A DNA stretch of 64,000 nt from Syntrophobacterales bacterium (GCA_023229795.1 JALNYP010000004.1:1-64000); one strand, 5' to 3'. Positions 16,022 to 25,304 are shown, numbered from the stretch's first letter. Notes: generated by a model not told the origin, from the sequence alone. Made by a program: numbers and translations.

Positions 16022-17706
16022 AAATGACCGGGGCCCAGATTTTTCTGAAATGTTTGGAGCGCGAAGAAGTTAAACATATCTTCGGGTACCCAGGTGGGGT
16101 GGTCCTCGATATCTATGACGAGCTCACCCGGACGCCCCAGATTCAGCATATCCTGGTGCGCCACGAACAGGCCGCGGTCCATGCCGCGGACGGGTACGCC
16201 CGCGCCAGCCGCAAGGTAGGGGTGGCCCTGGTCACCTCGGGCCCCGGCGCCACCAATACGGTGACCGGCATTGCCTCGGCCTATATGGATTCCATTCCCA
16301 TCGTGGTGTTTACCGGGCAGGTGCCCACGGCCCTCATCGGCAACGACGCCTTTCAGGAAGTGGACATTGTGGGCATTACCCGGCCTTGCACCAAGCACAA
16401 CTACCTGGTGAAGGATATCAATCAACTGGCGCATACCATCCACGAGGCCTTCCATATCGCCCGGTCGGGACGGCCGGGGCCGGTGCTGGTGGACCTTCCT
16501 AAGGACGTCATGCAAGCCAGCATTGTCCCTAAATTTCCCGAGAGCATCAAAATCAAGAGCTACAACCCCACCTACCACGCCAACCCGCGGCAGGTAAAAC
16601 GGGCACTGGATTTGGCCCTCACCGCCAAAAAGCCGGTGCTTTACACCGGCGGCGGTATCGTCTTATCGGATGCCTCGGAGGAACTGACGAAATTCGCCGA
16701 GGCCCTGCAGATCCCGGTGACCAGCACCCTGATGGGGTTGGGAGGCTTCCCCGGCGACCATCCGCTGTGGATGGGCATGTTGGGCATGCACGGCACCTAC
16801 TGCGCCAATATGGCCGTCTCCAAGGCCGATCTGCTCATCGCGGTGGGGGCTCGGTTCGACGACCGGGTCACCGGCAAACTGACGGAGTTCGCGCCCCATG
16901 CCAAGATCATCCATGTGGACATCGACCCCAGTTCCATCAGCAAAAACGTCAAGGTGGATATCCCCATTGTCGGCGATTGCCTGGATACCTTGCAGCAGCT
17001 CAACGGCTTGCTGAGTGAGATGCCCGCCCGGAATTGGGCCGAGGCCAGGGAGCCCTGGCTGAAAACCGTGGCGGACTGGGAGCGGGAACACCCCTTGACT
17101 TACATCTGGAGCGATACCGTCATCAAGCCCCAGTATGTCATCGAAAAACTGTGGGAGTTGACCAAGGGCGATGCCTTCATTACCACGGAGGTGGGGCAGA
17201 ATCAGATGTGGGCGGCCCAGTTTTATAAATTTAAAAAGCCCCGGAGGTTGATGACCTCAGGGGGCCTAGGGGTCATGGGGTACGGCTTCCCCGCGGCCAT
17301 GGGGGTCCAGGTGGCCCAACCTGATGCCATCGTCATTGACATCGCCGGGGACGGCAGCATCCAGATGAATATCCAGGAGCTGATCACGGTGGTGGAAAAC
17401 AACCTGCCGGTGAAGATCGCCATTTTGAACAATACCTTCCTGGGCATGGTACGCCAGTGGCAGCAACTCTTTTACGAGCGGCGCTACAGCTCCACACCCA
17501 TGGGGGCCCCCGATTTTGTCAAGCTGGCCGAAGCTTACGGCGCAGTGGGGCTCAGGGCTACCAAGCCCGAGGAAGTGGTGCCGGTCATCCAAGAGGCCCT
17601 GAACACGCCCAAACCGGTGATCATGGACTTTAGGGTGGAACCCGAGGAATGCGTCATGCCCATGGTGCCCGCGGGCAAAGCCATGCACGAGATGTTACTG
17701 GCCTAG
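16018..17706 (+). CDS. ilvB: Acetolactate synthase, large (catalytic) subunit
   Basis: Thiamine-diphosphate enzyme that condenses two pyruvates, or pyruvate with 2-oxobutyrate, in valine/leucine and isoleucine synthesis. 562 residues, normal length. Visible: IFGYPGGVVLDIYDEL, catalytic Glu at about position 50 in VRHEQAAVHAADGYAR, FAD-region GARFDDRVTGK, and the ThDP motif GDGSIQMNIQEL...NN from about 444. Start overlaps the DUF465 stop; the regulatory subunit follows after 8 bases. ilvD is not in the window. Confidence 0.97.
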   Translation: MKMTGAQIFLKCLEREEVKHIFGYPGGVVLDIYDELTRTPQIQHILVRHEQAAVHAADGYARASRKVGVALVTSGPGATNTVTGIASAYMDSIPIVVFTGQVPTALIGNDAFQEVDIVGITRPCTKHNYLVKDINQLAHTIHEAFHIARSGRPGPVLVDLPKDVMQASIVPKFPESIKIKSYNPTYHANPRQVKRALDLALTAKKPVLYTGGGIVLSDASEELTKFAEALQIPVTSTLMGLGGFPGDHPLWMGMLGMHGTYCANMAVSKADLLIAVGARFDDRVTGKLTEFAPHAKIIHVDIDPSSISKNVKVDIPIVGDCLDTLQQLNGLLSEMPARNWAEAREPWLKTVADWEREHPLTYIWSDTVIKPQYVIEKLWELTKGDAFITTEVGQNQMWAAQFYKFKKPRRLMTSGGLGVMGYGFPAAMGVQVAQPDAIVIDIAGDGSIQMNIQELITVVENNLPVKIAILNNTFLGMVRQWQQLFYERRYSSTPMGAPDFVKLAEAYGAVGLRATKPEEVVPVIQEALNTPKPVIMDFRVEPEECVMPMVPAGKAMHEMLLA

Positions 17707-17714
17707 GAGGGGAG

Positions 17715-18209
17715 ATGGACTCACGACAGCGGCATACTATTTCAGTGTGGGTGGATAACCTTCCCGGGGTGCTCTCTCGGGTGACCGGCCTGTTTTCCGG
17801 GCGGGGCTTCAACATCGAGTCCCTGTGCGTGGCCGAGACCATGGACCCGGAGGTCTCCCGCATTACCATCGTCTCCACCGGGGATGAGGCCATCACCGAG
17901 CAGATCATCAAGCAGCTCCACAAGCTCATTAACGTCATCCGGGTAGTGGACCTGAGCGAACTGGAACATGTGGAACGGGAGATGGCCCTGGTCACGGTGA
18001 AGGCCGACGGCGCCTCCCGGGCCGAGGTCTTGCGGATTGCCGACATCTTCCGGTGCCGGGTGGTGGACGTCAGCCCCACTACCTATAGCCTGGAAATTAC
18101 CGGCAATCACGCCAAAATTAAGGCGGTGCTGGACAACCTCAAGGTACACGGCATCCTGGACATCGTCCGCACCGGCAGCCTGGCCATCCAGCGGACCAAG
18201 AAGGAGTAG
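17715..18209 (+). CDS. ilvN: Acetolactate synthase, small (regulatory) subunit
   Basis: 164-residue ACT-domain subunit that activates the large subunit and confers feedback inhibition by valine or related amino acids. It opens with the ACT core HTISVWVDNLPGVLSRVTGLFSGRGFNIESL, and the C-terminal half is the ALS_ss_C region (REMALVTVKADGASRAEVLRI to the end). ATG 17715 is chosen because of the taggaggggag site just before; upstream codons read back into ilvB. Confidence 0.96.
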   Translation: MDSRQRHTISVWVDNLPGVLSRVTGLFSGRGFNIESLCVAETMDPEVSRITIVSTGDEAITEQIIKQLHKLINVIRVVDLSELEHVEREMALVTVKADGASRAEVLRIADIFRCRVVDVSPTTYSLEITGNHAKIKAVLDNLKVHGILDIVRTGSLAIQRTKKE

Positions 18210-18254
18210 GAAAAGGGGGCAGCCGTTAGCTGAATACGACACCAACTCGGTTGC

Positions 18255-18277
18255 CATTCTTCGCTGCGCTCAGAATG
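18255..18277. repeat. Dispersed palindrome, family E
   Basis: cattctt-cgctgcgct-cagaatg, a palindromic sequence of a kind seen scattered in many unrelated genomes. A shortened relative (ttcccgggctgcgctcgggaa) follows at about 18337-18357. Confidence 0.6.
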
Positions 18278-18285
18278 ACAAAATG

Positions 18286-18308
18286 TAGGGTGGGCACGGC
18301 CCACCATT
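18286..18308. repeat. Dispersed palindrome, family D
   Basis: taggGTGGGCACGGCCCACc-type palindrome in the ilvN-ilvC spacer. Family D recurs near 36921, 37061, 50471, 50519, 54588 and 57427. Confidence 0.6.
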
Positions 18309-18381
18309 TAAATCGGCTGAGCAACTTCAATTTGATTCCCGGGCTGCGCTCGGGAACAAGCATATAGAAAGGAATTTGCCA

Positions 18382-19371
18382 ATGAAAATGTATTACGATG
18401 CGGATGCGGATTTGGGAGTGCTCAAAGGCAAGAAAGTGGCCATCATCGGCTTCGGCTCCCAAGGCCACGCCCAGGCCCTGAATCTCAGGGACAGCGGCGT
18501 GGACGTGCTGGTTTCCGAAGTCCCGGGTACGCCTAACTATGAGCTGGCCGAGAAATACGGCTTCAAGCCGGTGTCCGCCGGGGAGGCCGCGGCTCAGGCC
18601 CAGGTGGTGCAGATCCTGACCCAGGACCACGTCCAGGCCATGCTCTACGAAAATGATCTGAAGCCGCATATGACCAAGGGCAAGACCCTGCTCTTCTCCC
18701 ACGGCTTCAACATTCACTTCGGGCAGATCGTGCCGAACCCCGACATCGACGTGATTATGGTGGCGCCCAAGGGACCCGGCCATTTGGTCCGCAGCGAATA
18801 CGAGAAAGGCGCAGGCGTACCCTGCCTGGTGGCGGTGGAGCAGAACGCCTCGGGTAAGGCCCTGGCCACGGCCCTGGCCTATGCCAAGGGCATCGGCGCC
18901 ACCCGGGCCGGGGTGCTCGAGACCACCTTCCGGGAAGAGACCGAAACCGACCTCTTCGGCGAACAGGCCGTGCTCTGCGGCGGCGTCTCCGAATTGGTCA
19001 AGGCCGGCTTCGACACCCTGGTGGAAGCGGGCTACGCCCCGGAAATCGCCTATTTTGAGTGTTTTCATGAACTGAAACTGATCGTGGACCTCTTCTATCA
19101 GGGCGGCCTCGAATACATGCGCTATTCCGTGTCCGACACCGCGGAGTACGGCGACTACACCCGGGGACCCCGCATCATCACCGAAGAGACCCGGGACGAG
19201 ATGCGCCAGATCCTCTATGAGGTGCAGACCGGCGAATTCGCCAAGGAGTGGATCCTGGAAAACCAGGCCCGGCGGCCGGTGTTCAACGCCCTGCGCCGCC
19301 AGGAGGCCGAGCATCCCATCGAAGAAGTGGGCAAGAAGCTGCGCTCCATGATGGGCTGGCTGAAAAAGTAA
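18382..19371 (+). CDS. ilvC: Ketol-acid reductoisomerase (NADP+)
   Basis: Second step of valine/isoleucine synthesis: Mg-dependent alkyl migration and NADPH reduction. About 329 residues, class I length. Rossmann motif IIGFGSQGHAQ (21-31), and metal-binding helices with FREETETDLFGEQAVLCGG (about 186-204) and FECFHELKLIVDL. ATG 18382 is chosen for the aaagga site; a TTG six bases earlier would add two residues. Separated from ilvN by 172 bases of palindromic repeats, so it may have partly separate expression. Confidence 0.97.
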   Translation: MKMYYDADADLGVLKGKKVAIIGFGSQGHAQALNLRDSGVDVLVSEVPGTPNYELAEKYGFKPVSAGEAAAQAQVVQILTQDHVQAMLYENDLKPHMTKGKTLLFSHGFNIHFGQIVPNPDIDVIMVAPKGPGHLVRSEYEKGAGVPCLVAVEQNASGKALATALAYAKGIGATRAGVLETTFREETETDLFGEQAVLCGGVSELVKAGFDTLVEAGYAPEIAYFECFHELKLIVDLFYQGGLEYMRYSVSDTAEYGDYTRGPRIITEETRDEMRQILYEVQTGEFAKEWILENQARRPVFNALRRQEAEHPIEEVGKKLRSMMGWLKK

Positions 19372-19376
19372 AACCC

Positions 19377-19475
19377 CAGGGCGAAAAGGGGAAAAGGCGA
19401 AATGGGAAAAGCTCTATTACATTCTTCGGTAATCAACCGTTTCGCTTTTTTCCCTTTCCGCTTTTTCGCCCCAGC
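19377..19475 (+). terminator. Imperfect long hairpin after ilvC
   Basis: A purine-rich arm (gggcgaaaaggggaaaaggc, from about 19379) faces a pyrimidine-rich arm (tttcgcttttttccctttcc and cgctttttcgccc, to about 19473). They can pair over roughly 30 bases with mismatches, and the T-rich second arm could end transcription. It may instead be a dispersed repeat. Confidence 0.4.
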
Positions 19476-19508
19476 GTTACAATTTCGTAAGGGGGATGGT
19501 CAATAAGT

Positions 19509-20162
19509 ATGGCCCTATCCTCCGGAACGAGGCGCAGCCCCATCGCGGCGCCCGGCTATCCCCTGATCCTGGCCGGCGTGGTGCTGATCTTCCTGGGACT
19601 GATCGGCCATTGGCCCTGGCTCACCGTCCTGGGGCTGGTGGCGGGCGGCTTTTGCGCCTACTTTTACCGGGACCCAGAGCGGGAGATTCCCGGCGCGGCC
19701 GGGCTCATCGTCTCCCCCGCGGACGGCGTGGTGGTCCAGGTGGACGAGGTCCGGGAAAACGAATTCATGCGCGGCCCGGCCCGGCGGGTGGCTATCTTTA
19801 TGAACGTCTTCGACGTGCATGTCAACCGCTCTCCTTTGGCGGGCACGGTATCGGAGATGAAGCACCGGGACGGGGAATACAAGGCCGCCTCCCGTGAGGA
19901 CGCGGCCCTGCGCAACGAACAGCAGGCGGTGGTGCTGGAATGTGAAGGGCGGCGGGTCCTGGTCGTGCAGATCGCGGGGCTGTTGGCCCGGCGCATTATT
20001 CCATTTGTCAGACCCGGACAGAGCCTGGCCCGGGGCGAGCGTTTGGGCATGATTTGTTTCGGTTCCCGGGTAGATCTGTATTTGCCGCTCACCGCCGAAA
20101 TTAAGGTGCAGGTTAAGGACCGGCTAAAAGCCGGGAGCAGCGTCATAGGGAGATGGGCATGA
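19509..20162 (+). CDS. psd: Phosphatidylserine decarboxylase (short, archaetidylserine-type)
   Basis: Pyruvoyl-dependent enzyme making phosphatidylethanolamine from phosphatidylserine at the inner membrane. 217 residues, the short PSD-A type. Two N-terminal membrane segments (about 17-52), then YFYRDPEREIP, SPADGVVV, FMNVFDVHVNRSPLAG, and the self-cleavage site near the C-terminus (KAGSSVIG, cleavage expected at G209-S210). Overlaps pssA, which makes its substrate. The ilvC-psd-pssA-leuA order is common in deltaproteobacteria. Confidence 0.95.
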   Translation: MALSSGTRRSPIAAPGYPLILAGVVLIFLGLIGHWPWLTVLGLVAGGFCAYFYRDPEREIPGAAGLIVSPADGVVVQVDEVRENEFMRGPARRVAIFMNVFDVHVNRSPLAGTVSEMKHRDGEYKAASREDAALRNEQQAVVLECEGRRVLVVQIAGLLARRIIPFVRPGQSLARGERLGMICFGSRVDLYLPLTAEIKVQVKDRLKAGSSVIGRWA

Positions 20163-20959
20163 GTTTCCGCCGGAGACGTAAAAAGAAAGACAGACGCCGC
20201 TTCAGGGGCGTGTTTCTGCTGCCCAACCTCATTACCACCGCTAGCCTGTTCGCCGGGTTTTACGCGATAATCGCGGCCATTGACGGCCGGTTTCACAGCG
20301 CCGCCATCGCGATTCTGGTCTCTCTGGTCCTGGATGGTCTCGACGGCCGCATCGCCCGGATGACCAAGAGCACCTCCGACTTCGGGGTGCAGTATGATTC
20401 CCTGGCGGACCTGGTAGCCTTCGGGGTGGCCCCCGGCATCCTGGTGTACCTCTGGGCCCTGAAACCGTACCATCAATTCGGCTGGGTGGCCGCGTTCCTC
20501 TTTGTCGTCTGCGGGGCTCTGCGGCTGGCCCGCTTCAACGTCCAGCAGGGGTCCTTCGATCCCCGCTATTTCAACGGCCTGCCTATCCCGGCGGCGGCCA
20601 CCATGATTGCCACGTCGATCATCTTTTACTATGAGATCGGGGAATGGGCCCCGGAGCGCCATGTCTTTATCCTGGGGATGATCTACCTGCTGTCGTTTCT
20701 CATGGTGAGCAATGTCAAGTATGTAAGTTTCAAGAAGATGGACCTCTTCCGGCAGCATCCCTTCCACAGCCTGGTGGCTGTGGTCCTCATCTTTGTGGTG
20801 GTAGCCACCGCACCCACGATCATGGGGTTTTTGCTCATGGCGATTTATGTGGCCTCCGGACCCGTCAGCACCTTTATGTATTATCGCCGATTGCCGTTGC
20901 CGGACAAAGGCGAGAACGAAGCCCCGCCCTCGAAGCTTACCGATTCCCAGGGATTATAG
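20159..20959 (+). CDS. pssA: CDP-diacylglycerol-serine O-phosphatidyltransferase
   Basis: Integral membrane CDP-alcohol phosphatidyltransferase making phosphatidylserine. The motif D-G-X2-A-R-X8-G-X3-D-X3-D is complete (DGRIAR ... G ... YDSLAD, about 61-85). Multiple hydrophobic segments follow. The N-terminus is strongly basic (RRRRKKKDRRR). ATG 20159 overlaps the psd stop as ATGA and sits six bases after agggag; ATG 20153 is too close to that site. Forms a two-gene phospholipid module with psd. Confidence 0.95.
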   Translation: MSFRRRRKKKDRRRFRGVFLLPNLITTASLFAGFYAIIAAIDGRFHSAAIAILVSLVLDGLDGRIARMTKSTSDFGVQYDSLADLVAFGVAPGILVYLWALKPYHQFGWVAAFLFVVCGALRLARFNVQQGSFDPRYFNGLPIPAAATMIATSIIFYYEIGEWAPERHVFILGMIYLLSFLMVSNVKYVSFKKMDLFRQHPFHSLVAVVLIFVVVATAPTIMGFLLMAIYVASGPVSTFMYYRRLPLPDKGENEAPPSKLTDSQGL

Positions 20960-21040
20960 GTTGGCGGAGGGGGAGAGGCCGGGAAGCCGACCGGCTTAGC
21001 CACCCGTCAACCTGTCCTCGTGCCGGTTTTCCCGACTGGA

Positions 21041-21068
21041 TTGAAACCGCAGGTTATTATAGAATAAT
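21041..21068 (+). promoter_or_regulatory. Promoter candidate for SGNH hydrolase gene
   Basis: TTGAAA, 16-base spacer, AATAAT in an AT-rich stretch of the pssA-SGNH spacer. A family A palindrome lies between it and the gene, so the leader would contain a hairpin. Confidence 0.35.
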
Positions 21069-21105
21069 TAACCGTGAGGACGGGCCTCCGGGCCCGCGGC
21101 CCAGG

Positions 21106-21139
21106 GTAGCACAGGCTTTCCAGCCTGTGCCTGCGGCTT
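21106..21139. repeat. Dispersed palindrome, family A variant
   Basis: cacaggct-ttcc-agcctgtg core with the family A flank gcctgcggct on one side. Confidence 0.6.
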
Positions 21140-21164
21140 AAATCTATCGTGGTATTAGACAGCA

Positions 21165-22268
21165 ATGCGGTCACTTCTCTTTAAAATCATCGCTGTTCTC
21201 CTCGGCTTTCTGGCGGCCTTTGCCGTCGCCGAAGGCGCGGTGCGGCTTCTGCGGCCCCAGGAGGTGGCGCCGGTGCGCTTCGCCTTTGACCCGAACCTGG
21301 GGGAGATCCCCGTGCCGGGCCAACAGGGGGTGCGGCATTCCCCCGGGGTCTATACCTTTGCCTATAGTAACAACTCGCTGGGCTGGCGCGGCAGCCGGGA
21401 ATACCGGGAGAAGAAGACCGCGGGTTACCGTATCCTCATGCTGGGGGACTCTTTTGTCTACGGACTCGGGGTCAATGACGACCAAACCCTGGCCGCCCGG
21501 GTGGAGAAGAACCTGACCGCGCCCCACCGGTCCGTCGAAGTCATGAACGCCGGCTGCCCCGGCAAGGGCACGGATTACGAGTTGAAGTTATTTCAAACGG
21601 TGGGTGCCAGATTCCACCCCGATCTCACCGTATTGTGCTTTTTTTGCAATGATTTTGAGGACAACGAGCGGGGAGAATATTATAATGTCAGTCAGCAGGG
21701 GGAACTTACCGCCAAGCCCCTGGCCGGCAACCAGGGCGTGATCAAAAAGCTGTTGTTCCATCTGCCCGGATACAACTGGCTGATTTCCTGGTCCCAGGCC
21801 GCTAATTTAGTCAAACAGGCCGGGGTTGAACTCCTGGTTAAAGAGGCCCAGCACACGAACCCTGACTTAACCAAGGGATTAGTAGTATCATATAATAAGA
21901 CGGCAAGCGGCTATACCACTGAGACTAATAAGAAATTAACCAAGGTTTATGTTGAGCGGTTGAATGCGGCAGTGCGACAGGCCGGTGGTTCCCTGATGAT
22001 TTGTTATATTCCCTGCTCCCAGGAAGTGAGCCAGTATCGCCGGACTCGGGTGATTTCTCCCGATGAAACCGCGATGCAGGGGATCGCGATGTCCGCCGGC
22101 GGCGCGTTTTGGTCTTTGACCCCTTTGTTGGCCCTCTCGGGCCAATCTATCGATCACCTCTACTACCAAGAAGGTCATTGGACCGCCGCGGCACATGCGC
22201 TGGCAGCCGAGTATTTGAGCCGGATCATCTCGAACCGGCTGACGCAGCCGCCAGGTACATCGAACTGA
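21165..22268 (+). CDS. Membrane-anchored SGNH/GDSL-like hydrolase
   Basis: 367 residues. An N-terminal membrane anchor (about 5-22) is followed by a periplasmic SGNH domain: GDSFVYGLGV with nucleophile S96, conserved N in ND (about 165), and the C-terminal D-X-X-H-like block DHLYYQEGHW that supplies the Asp/His. Such proteins act as esterases or O-acyl transferases/deacetylases on polysaccharides or lipids; the substrate is unknown. It interrupts the psd-pssA-leuA order and follows its own promoter candidate, so it looks like an insertion into this cluster. Confidence 0.85.
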   Translation: MRSLLFKIIAVLLGFLAAFAVAEGAVRLLRPQEVAPVRFAFDPNLGEIPVPGQQGVRHSPGVYTFAYSNNSLGWRGSREYREKKTAGYRILMLGDSFVYGLGVNDDQTLAARVEKNLTAPHRSVEVMNAGCPGKGTDYELKLFQTVGARFHPDLTVLCFFCNDFEDNERGEYYNVSQQGELTAKPLAGNQGVIKKLLFHLPGYNWLISWSQAANLVKQAGVELLVKEAQHTNPDLTKGLVVSYNKTASGYTTETNKKLTKVYVERLNAAVRQAGGSLMICYIPCSQEVSQYRRTRVISPDETAMQGIAMSAGGAFWSLTPLLALSGQSIDHLYYQEGHWTAAAHALAAEYLSRIISNRLTQPPGTSN

Positions 22269-22292
22269 CCCTTTAACCAAAAAGGTTAGAAT

Positions 22293-23852
22293 ATGGCACA
22301 CAAAGTTTTTATCTTCGATACGACCCTGAGGGACGGGGAGCAAACCCCCGGCGCGAATCTCAACGTGGACGAAAAACTGCAGATCGCCCGGCACCTGGAA
22401 CTCCTCAACGTAGACGTCATCGAGGCCGGGTTCCCCTTTTCTTCGCCCGGGGATTTCGAGGCGGTGCGCGCCGTGGCCCGGGAGATTCGGGGGCCCCAAA
22501 TCGCCGGTCTGGCCCGGGCCTTTGCCAAGGACATCGACGCCTGCTGGGAGGCCATCAAGGAGGCCACTAATCCCCGCATCCACACCTTCATATCCACTTC
22601 CGACATCCATCTGAAACATCAGATGCGCAAGTCCCGGGAAGAAGTGCTGGAAATGGCGGCGGCCGCGGTGAAGCACGCCTCCCAATATACCTCCAACGTG
22701 GAGTTTTCGGCCATGGACGCCTCCCGCAGCGACCTGGACTATGTGGCCCAGGTCTTCACCGCGGTCATCGACGCCGGGGCCACCACCCTGAATTTCCCGG
22801 ATACGGTGGGCTACGCCATCCCGGATGAGTTCGGGGCCAAGATCAAGTACCTGATGGAGCACATCCCCAACATCCACCAGGCCGTGCTCTCGGTTCACTG
22901 CCACAACGACCTGGGGCTGGCCGTGGCCAATACCCTGGCCGCGGTGATGAACGGAGCGCGCCAGGTGGAGGTGACCATCAACGGCCTGGGTGAACGCGCC
23001 GGCAACGCCTCCCTGGAAGAGGTGGTCATGGCCCTGTCCACCCGGCGGGACCGGCTGGAGTATTTCACCGATATCGTCACTCAGTACATCTATCCCACCA
23101 GCCGCCTGACCAGCAAGCTCTCCGGCGTGCCGGTGCAGCCCAATAAGGCCATCGTGGGCGCCAACGCCTTTGCGCACGAGTCCGGGATTCACCAGGACGG
23201 GGTGCTCAAAGACGCCAGCACCTTCGAGATCATGACCCCCACCGCGGTGGGCATCAAGAAGAGCTCGCTGCCCCTGGGCAAACTCTCGGGCCGCCACGCC
23301 TTCAAGAACAAGCTGCGGGAGATGGGTTTCTACCTCAACGATGACGAGCTGAACCGGGTTTTTGCCCGCTTCAAGAGCCTGGCGGACCGCAAAAAGACGG
23401 TGTACGACGAGGACCTGATCAGCCTGGTGGAAACCGAGGTGATCTATAAGTCGGTGCCCGAACACTTCCGCCTGGTGGAACTGGTGGTGCTCACCGGGAC
23501 CATGGCCCGGCCTTCGGCCAACGTCAAGATGGAAGTCGGCGGCCAACTGCTGGGACCGTACTCGGTGTTCGGCGACGGTCCCATCGACGCGGCCTACAAG
23601 GCCATCACCCACCTGGCCGGCTCCAAGTGCAAGCTCTTGAAGTTTGCGGTGAGTTCCATCACCGGCGGCACCGATGCCCAGGGCGAGGTCTCGGTGCGCC
23701 TCGAAGATGAAGGCCACGTGGTCACGGGCCAGGGCGTGGACCCGGACGTGGTCACCGCCAGCGCCCGGGCCTTCATCAACGGCCTCAACCGCCTTAACTT
23801 CCTGAAGGAAGGCGGCCCGGTCCAAAAAGGGCCTAAACCCGAAGAACTGTAA
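22293..23852 (+). CDS. leuA: 2-Isopropylmalate synthase
   Basis: Condenses acetyl-CoA with 2-oxoisovalerate, first step of leucine synthesis. 519 residues, the full form: an HMGL-like TIM barrel with FDTTLRDGEQTPG at 8-20 (metal-binding Asp), SVHCHNDLGLAVANTLAA (metal His pair), and a C-terminal LeuA dimer domain (about 390-510) that binds leucine for feedback inhibition. Follows the SGNH gene by 24 bases. leuC comes next, but leuB and leuD are not in the window. Confidence 0.97.
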   Translation: MAHKVFIFDTTLRDGEQTPGANLNVDEKLQIARHLELLNVDVIEAGFPFSSPGDFEAVRAVAREIRGPQIAGLARAFAKDIDACWEAIKEATNPRIHTFISTSDIHLKHQMRKSREEVLEMAAAAVKHASQYTSNVEFSAMDASRSDLDYVAQVFTAVIDAGATTLNFPDTVGYAIPDEFGAKIKYLMEHIPNIHQAVLSVHCHNDLGLAVANTLAAVMNGARQVEVTINGLGERAGNASLEEVVMALSTRRDRLEYFTDIVTQYIYPTSRLTSKLSGVPVQPNKAIVGANAFAHESGIHQDGVLKDASTFEIMTPTAVGIKKSSLPLGKLSGRHAFKNKLREMGFYLNDDELNRVFARFKSLADRKKTVYDEDLISLVETEVIYKSVPEHFRLVELVVLTGTMARPSANVKMEVGGQLLGPYSVFGDGPIDAAYKAITHLAGSKCKLLKFAVSSITGGTDAQGEVSVRLEDEGHVVTGQGVDPDVVTASARAFINGLNRLNFLKEGGPVQKGPKPEEL

Positions 23853-23860
23853 AAGCAAGT

Positions 23861-23895
23861 GGCCAGTGGTCAGTAGTCAGTTGTCAGAAAGTGAC
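23861..23895. repeat. Degenerate heptamer tract
   Basis: Units ggccagt, ggtcagt, agtcagt, tgtcaga, aagtgac in the leuA-leuC spacer; the region downstream to 23926 contains inverted versions (ctggccactgacta), giving a large imperfect hairpin. Confidence 0.6.
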
Positions 23896-23943
23896 AACCG
23901 CTGCCGGCTGCTGGCCACTGACTACTAGGATATGGAGTAATCA

Positions 23944-25209
23944 ATGGCTAAACCGCAAACCATAACCCAAAAAATTCTGGCGGCTCACACCGACAAAGAC
24001 TACGTCGAACCCGGTGAGCTGATCATGGCCCGGGTGGACATCGCCCTGGGCAACGACATTACCGCGCCCCTGGCCATCAAGGAATTCAAGCGGGTTGGGG
24101 CCCATAAGGTCTTTGACCGGTCCCGGGTGGTGCTGGTCTGCGACCATTTTGCCCCCAACAAAGACATCCCCTCGGCCATCCAATGCCAGCAACTGCGCCA
24201 TTTTGCCAAGGAGCAGGACCTGACGCATTTTTACGACGGCGGCGACATGGGCGTCGAACATGCCCTGCTGCCGGAAAAAGGCATTGTGGGGCCCGGCGAC
24301 GTGGTTATCGGCGCCGACAGCCACACCTGTACCTATGGGGCCCTGGGGGCCTTCGCCACCGGTGTGGGCTCTACCGACCTGGCCGCAGTCATGGTCACGG
24401 GGGAGTGCTGGTTCAAGGTGCCCGACAGCATCCGGTTTGTTTACCACGGCCGCCTGCCCCTGTGGATCACCGGCAAGGACCTGATCCTCCACACCATCGG
24501 CGATATCGGCGTGGACGGGGCCCGGGGCATGGCCATGGAGTTCACCGGCGAGGCCATCGATTGGCTGCCCATGGCCGACCGCCTCTCCATGGCCAACATG
24601 GCCGTGGAGGCGGGCGCCAAAAACGGCATCATTGCCCCGGATCAACTGACCCTGGACTACGTCAAGGAGCGCGCCCTGCGGCCGTTTAAGCAGTATGCCA
24701 GCGACCCGGACGCGGCGTATCTTTTCGAGCGGGCCTACGATGTCAGCCAGCTCGAGCCTCAGGTGGCCTGCCCGCCTTCCCCCGGTAATGTAGTGCCGGT
24801 ATCCAAAGTGGGCGACGTGCCCATCGATCAGGCGGTGATCGGCTCCTGCACCAACGGCCGGATCGACGACCTGCGCCTGGCCGCCAAAATCCTGAAAGGC
24901 CATAAGGTGGCCAAGGGCGTCCGCCTCATCGTCATTCCCGCCACGCCCCTGGTGTGGCGGCAGGCCATGGACGAGGGCCTGACGGCCATTTTCCTGGATG
25001 CCGGCGCGGTGATCGGACCCCCGACCTGCGGCCCCTGCCTGGGCGGCCACATGGGTATCCTGGCCCCGGGAGAGACGGCCATTGCCACCACCAACCGCAA
25101 CTTCACCGGCCGCATGGGCCATACAAAATCCAAGGTCTATCTGTCCAGCCCCGCGGTCGCCGCGGCTTCGGCGGTGACCGGCCGCATCAGCAGCCCCAAA
25201 GATTTATGA
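23944..25209 (+). CDS. leuC: 3-Isopropylmalate dehydratase, large subunit
   Basis: Aconitase-family large subunit that isomerises 2- to 3-isopropylmalate. 421 residues, the short LeuC/HacA-like type. The three 4Fe-4S cysteines are present: one in IGSCTNGR (about 302) and two in PTCGPCLGGH (about 362 and 365). Also ADSHTCTYGALGAFATGVGSTD. The enzyme needs a small subunit (LeuD), normally encoded right after leuC. Here a 37-base palindrome and an unrelated gene follow, so leuD must lie elsewhere or be lost. Homoaconitase-like specificity cannot be excluded. Confidence 0.94.
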   Translation: MAKPQTITQKILAAHTDKDYVEPGELIMARVDIALGNDITAPLAIKEFKRVGAHKVFDRSRVVLVCDHFAPNKDIPSAIQCQQLRHFAKEQDLTHFYDGGDMGVEHALLPEKGIVGPGDVVIGADSHTCTYGALGAFATGVGSTDLAAVMVTGECWFKVPDSIRFVYHGRLPLWITGKDLILHTIGDIGVDGARGMAMEFTGEAIDWLPMADRLSMANMAVEAGAKNGIIAPDQLTLDYVKERALRPFKQYASDPDAAYLFERAYDVSQLEPQVACPPSPGNVVPVSKVGDVPIDQAVIGSCTNGRIDDLRLAAKILKGHKVAKGVRLIVIPATPLVWRQAMDEGLTAIFLDAGAVIGPPTCGPCLGGHMGILAPGETAIATTNRNFTGRMGHTKSKVYLSSPAVAAASAVTGRISSPKDL

Positions 25210-25220
25210 GGAGAATACAC

Positions 25221-25257
25221 CTTCCTCGTTCCCAAGGTGCACTTGGGAACGAGGAAG
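25221..25257. repeat. Perfect palindrome, family C
   Basis: Perfect 16-bp arms (cttcctcgttcccaag and its complement) around a 5-base loop, 12 bases after leuC. Degenerate copies are at 25788-25818 and 54629-54681. Could also end transcription, but no T run follows. Confidence 0.75.
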
Positions 25258-25304
25258 AAATAGTTAAATTTTATTATTCATAACGATAAAGATCGAGGAA
25301 CCAT

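Noticed and set aside
21936..23858. 640-codon open frame on the minus strand
   Set aside because: Lies antisense to leuA, which has all family motifs. The product is rich in Gly, His and Arg as expected for a shadow frame in GC-rich DNA.
23941..25122. 393-codon minus-strand frame opposite leuC
   Set aside because: Pure shadow of leuC. Composition is dominated by Gly, His and Arg with no domain pattern.
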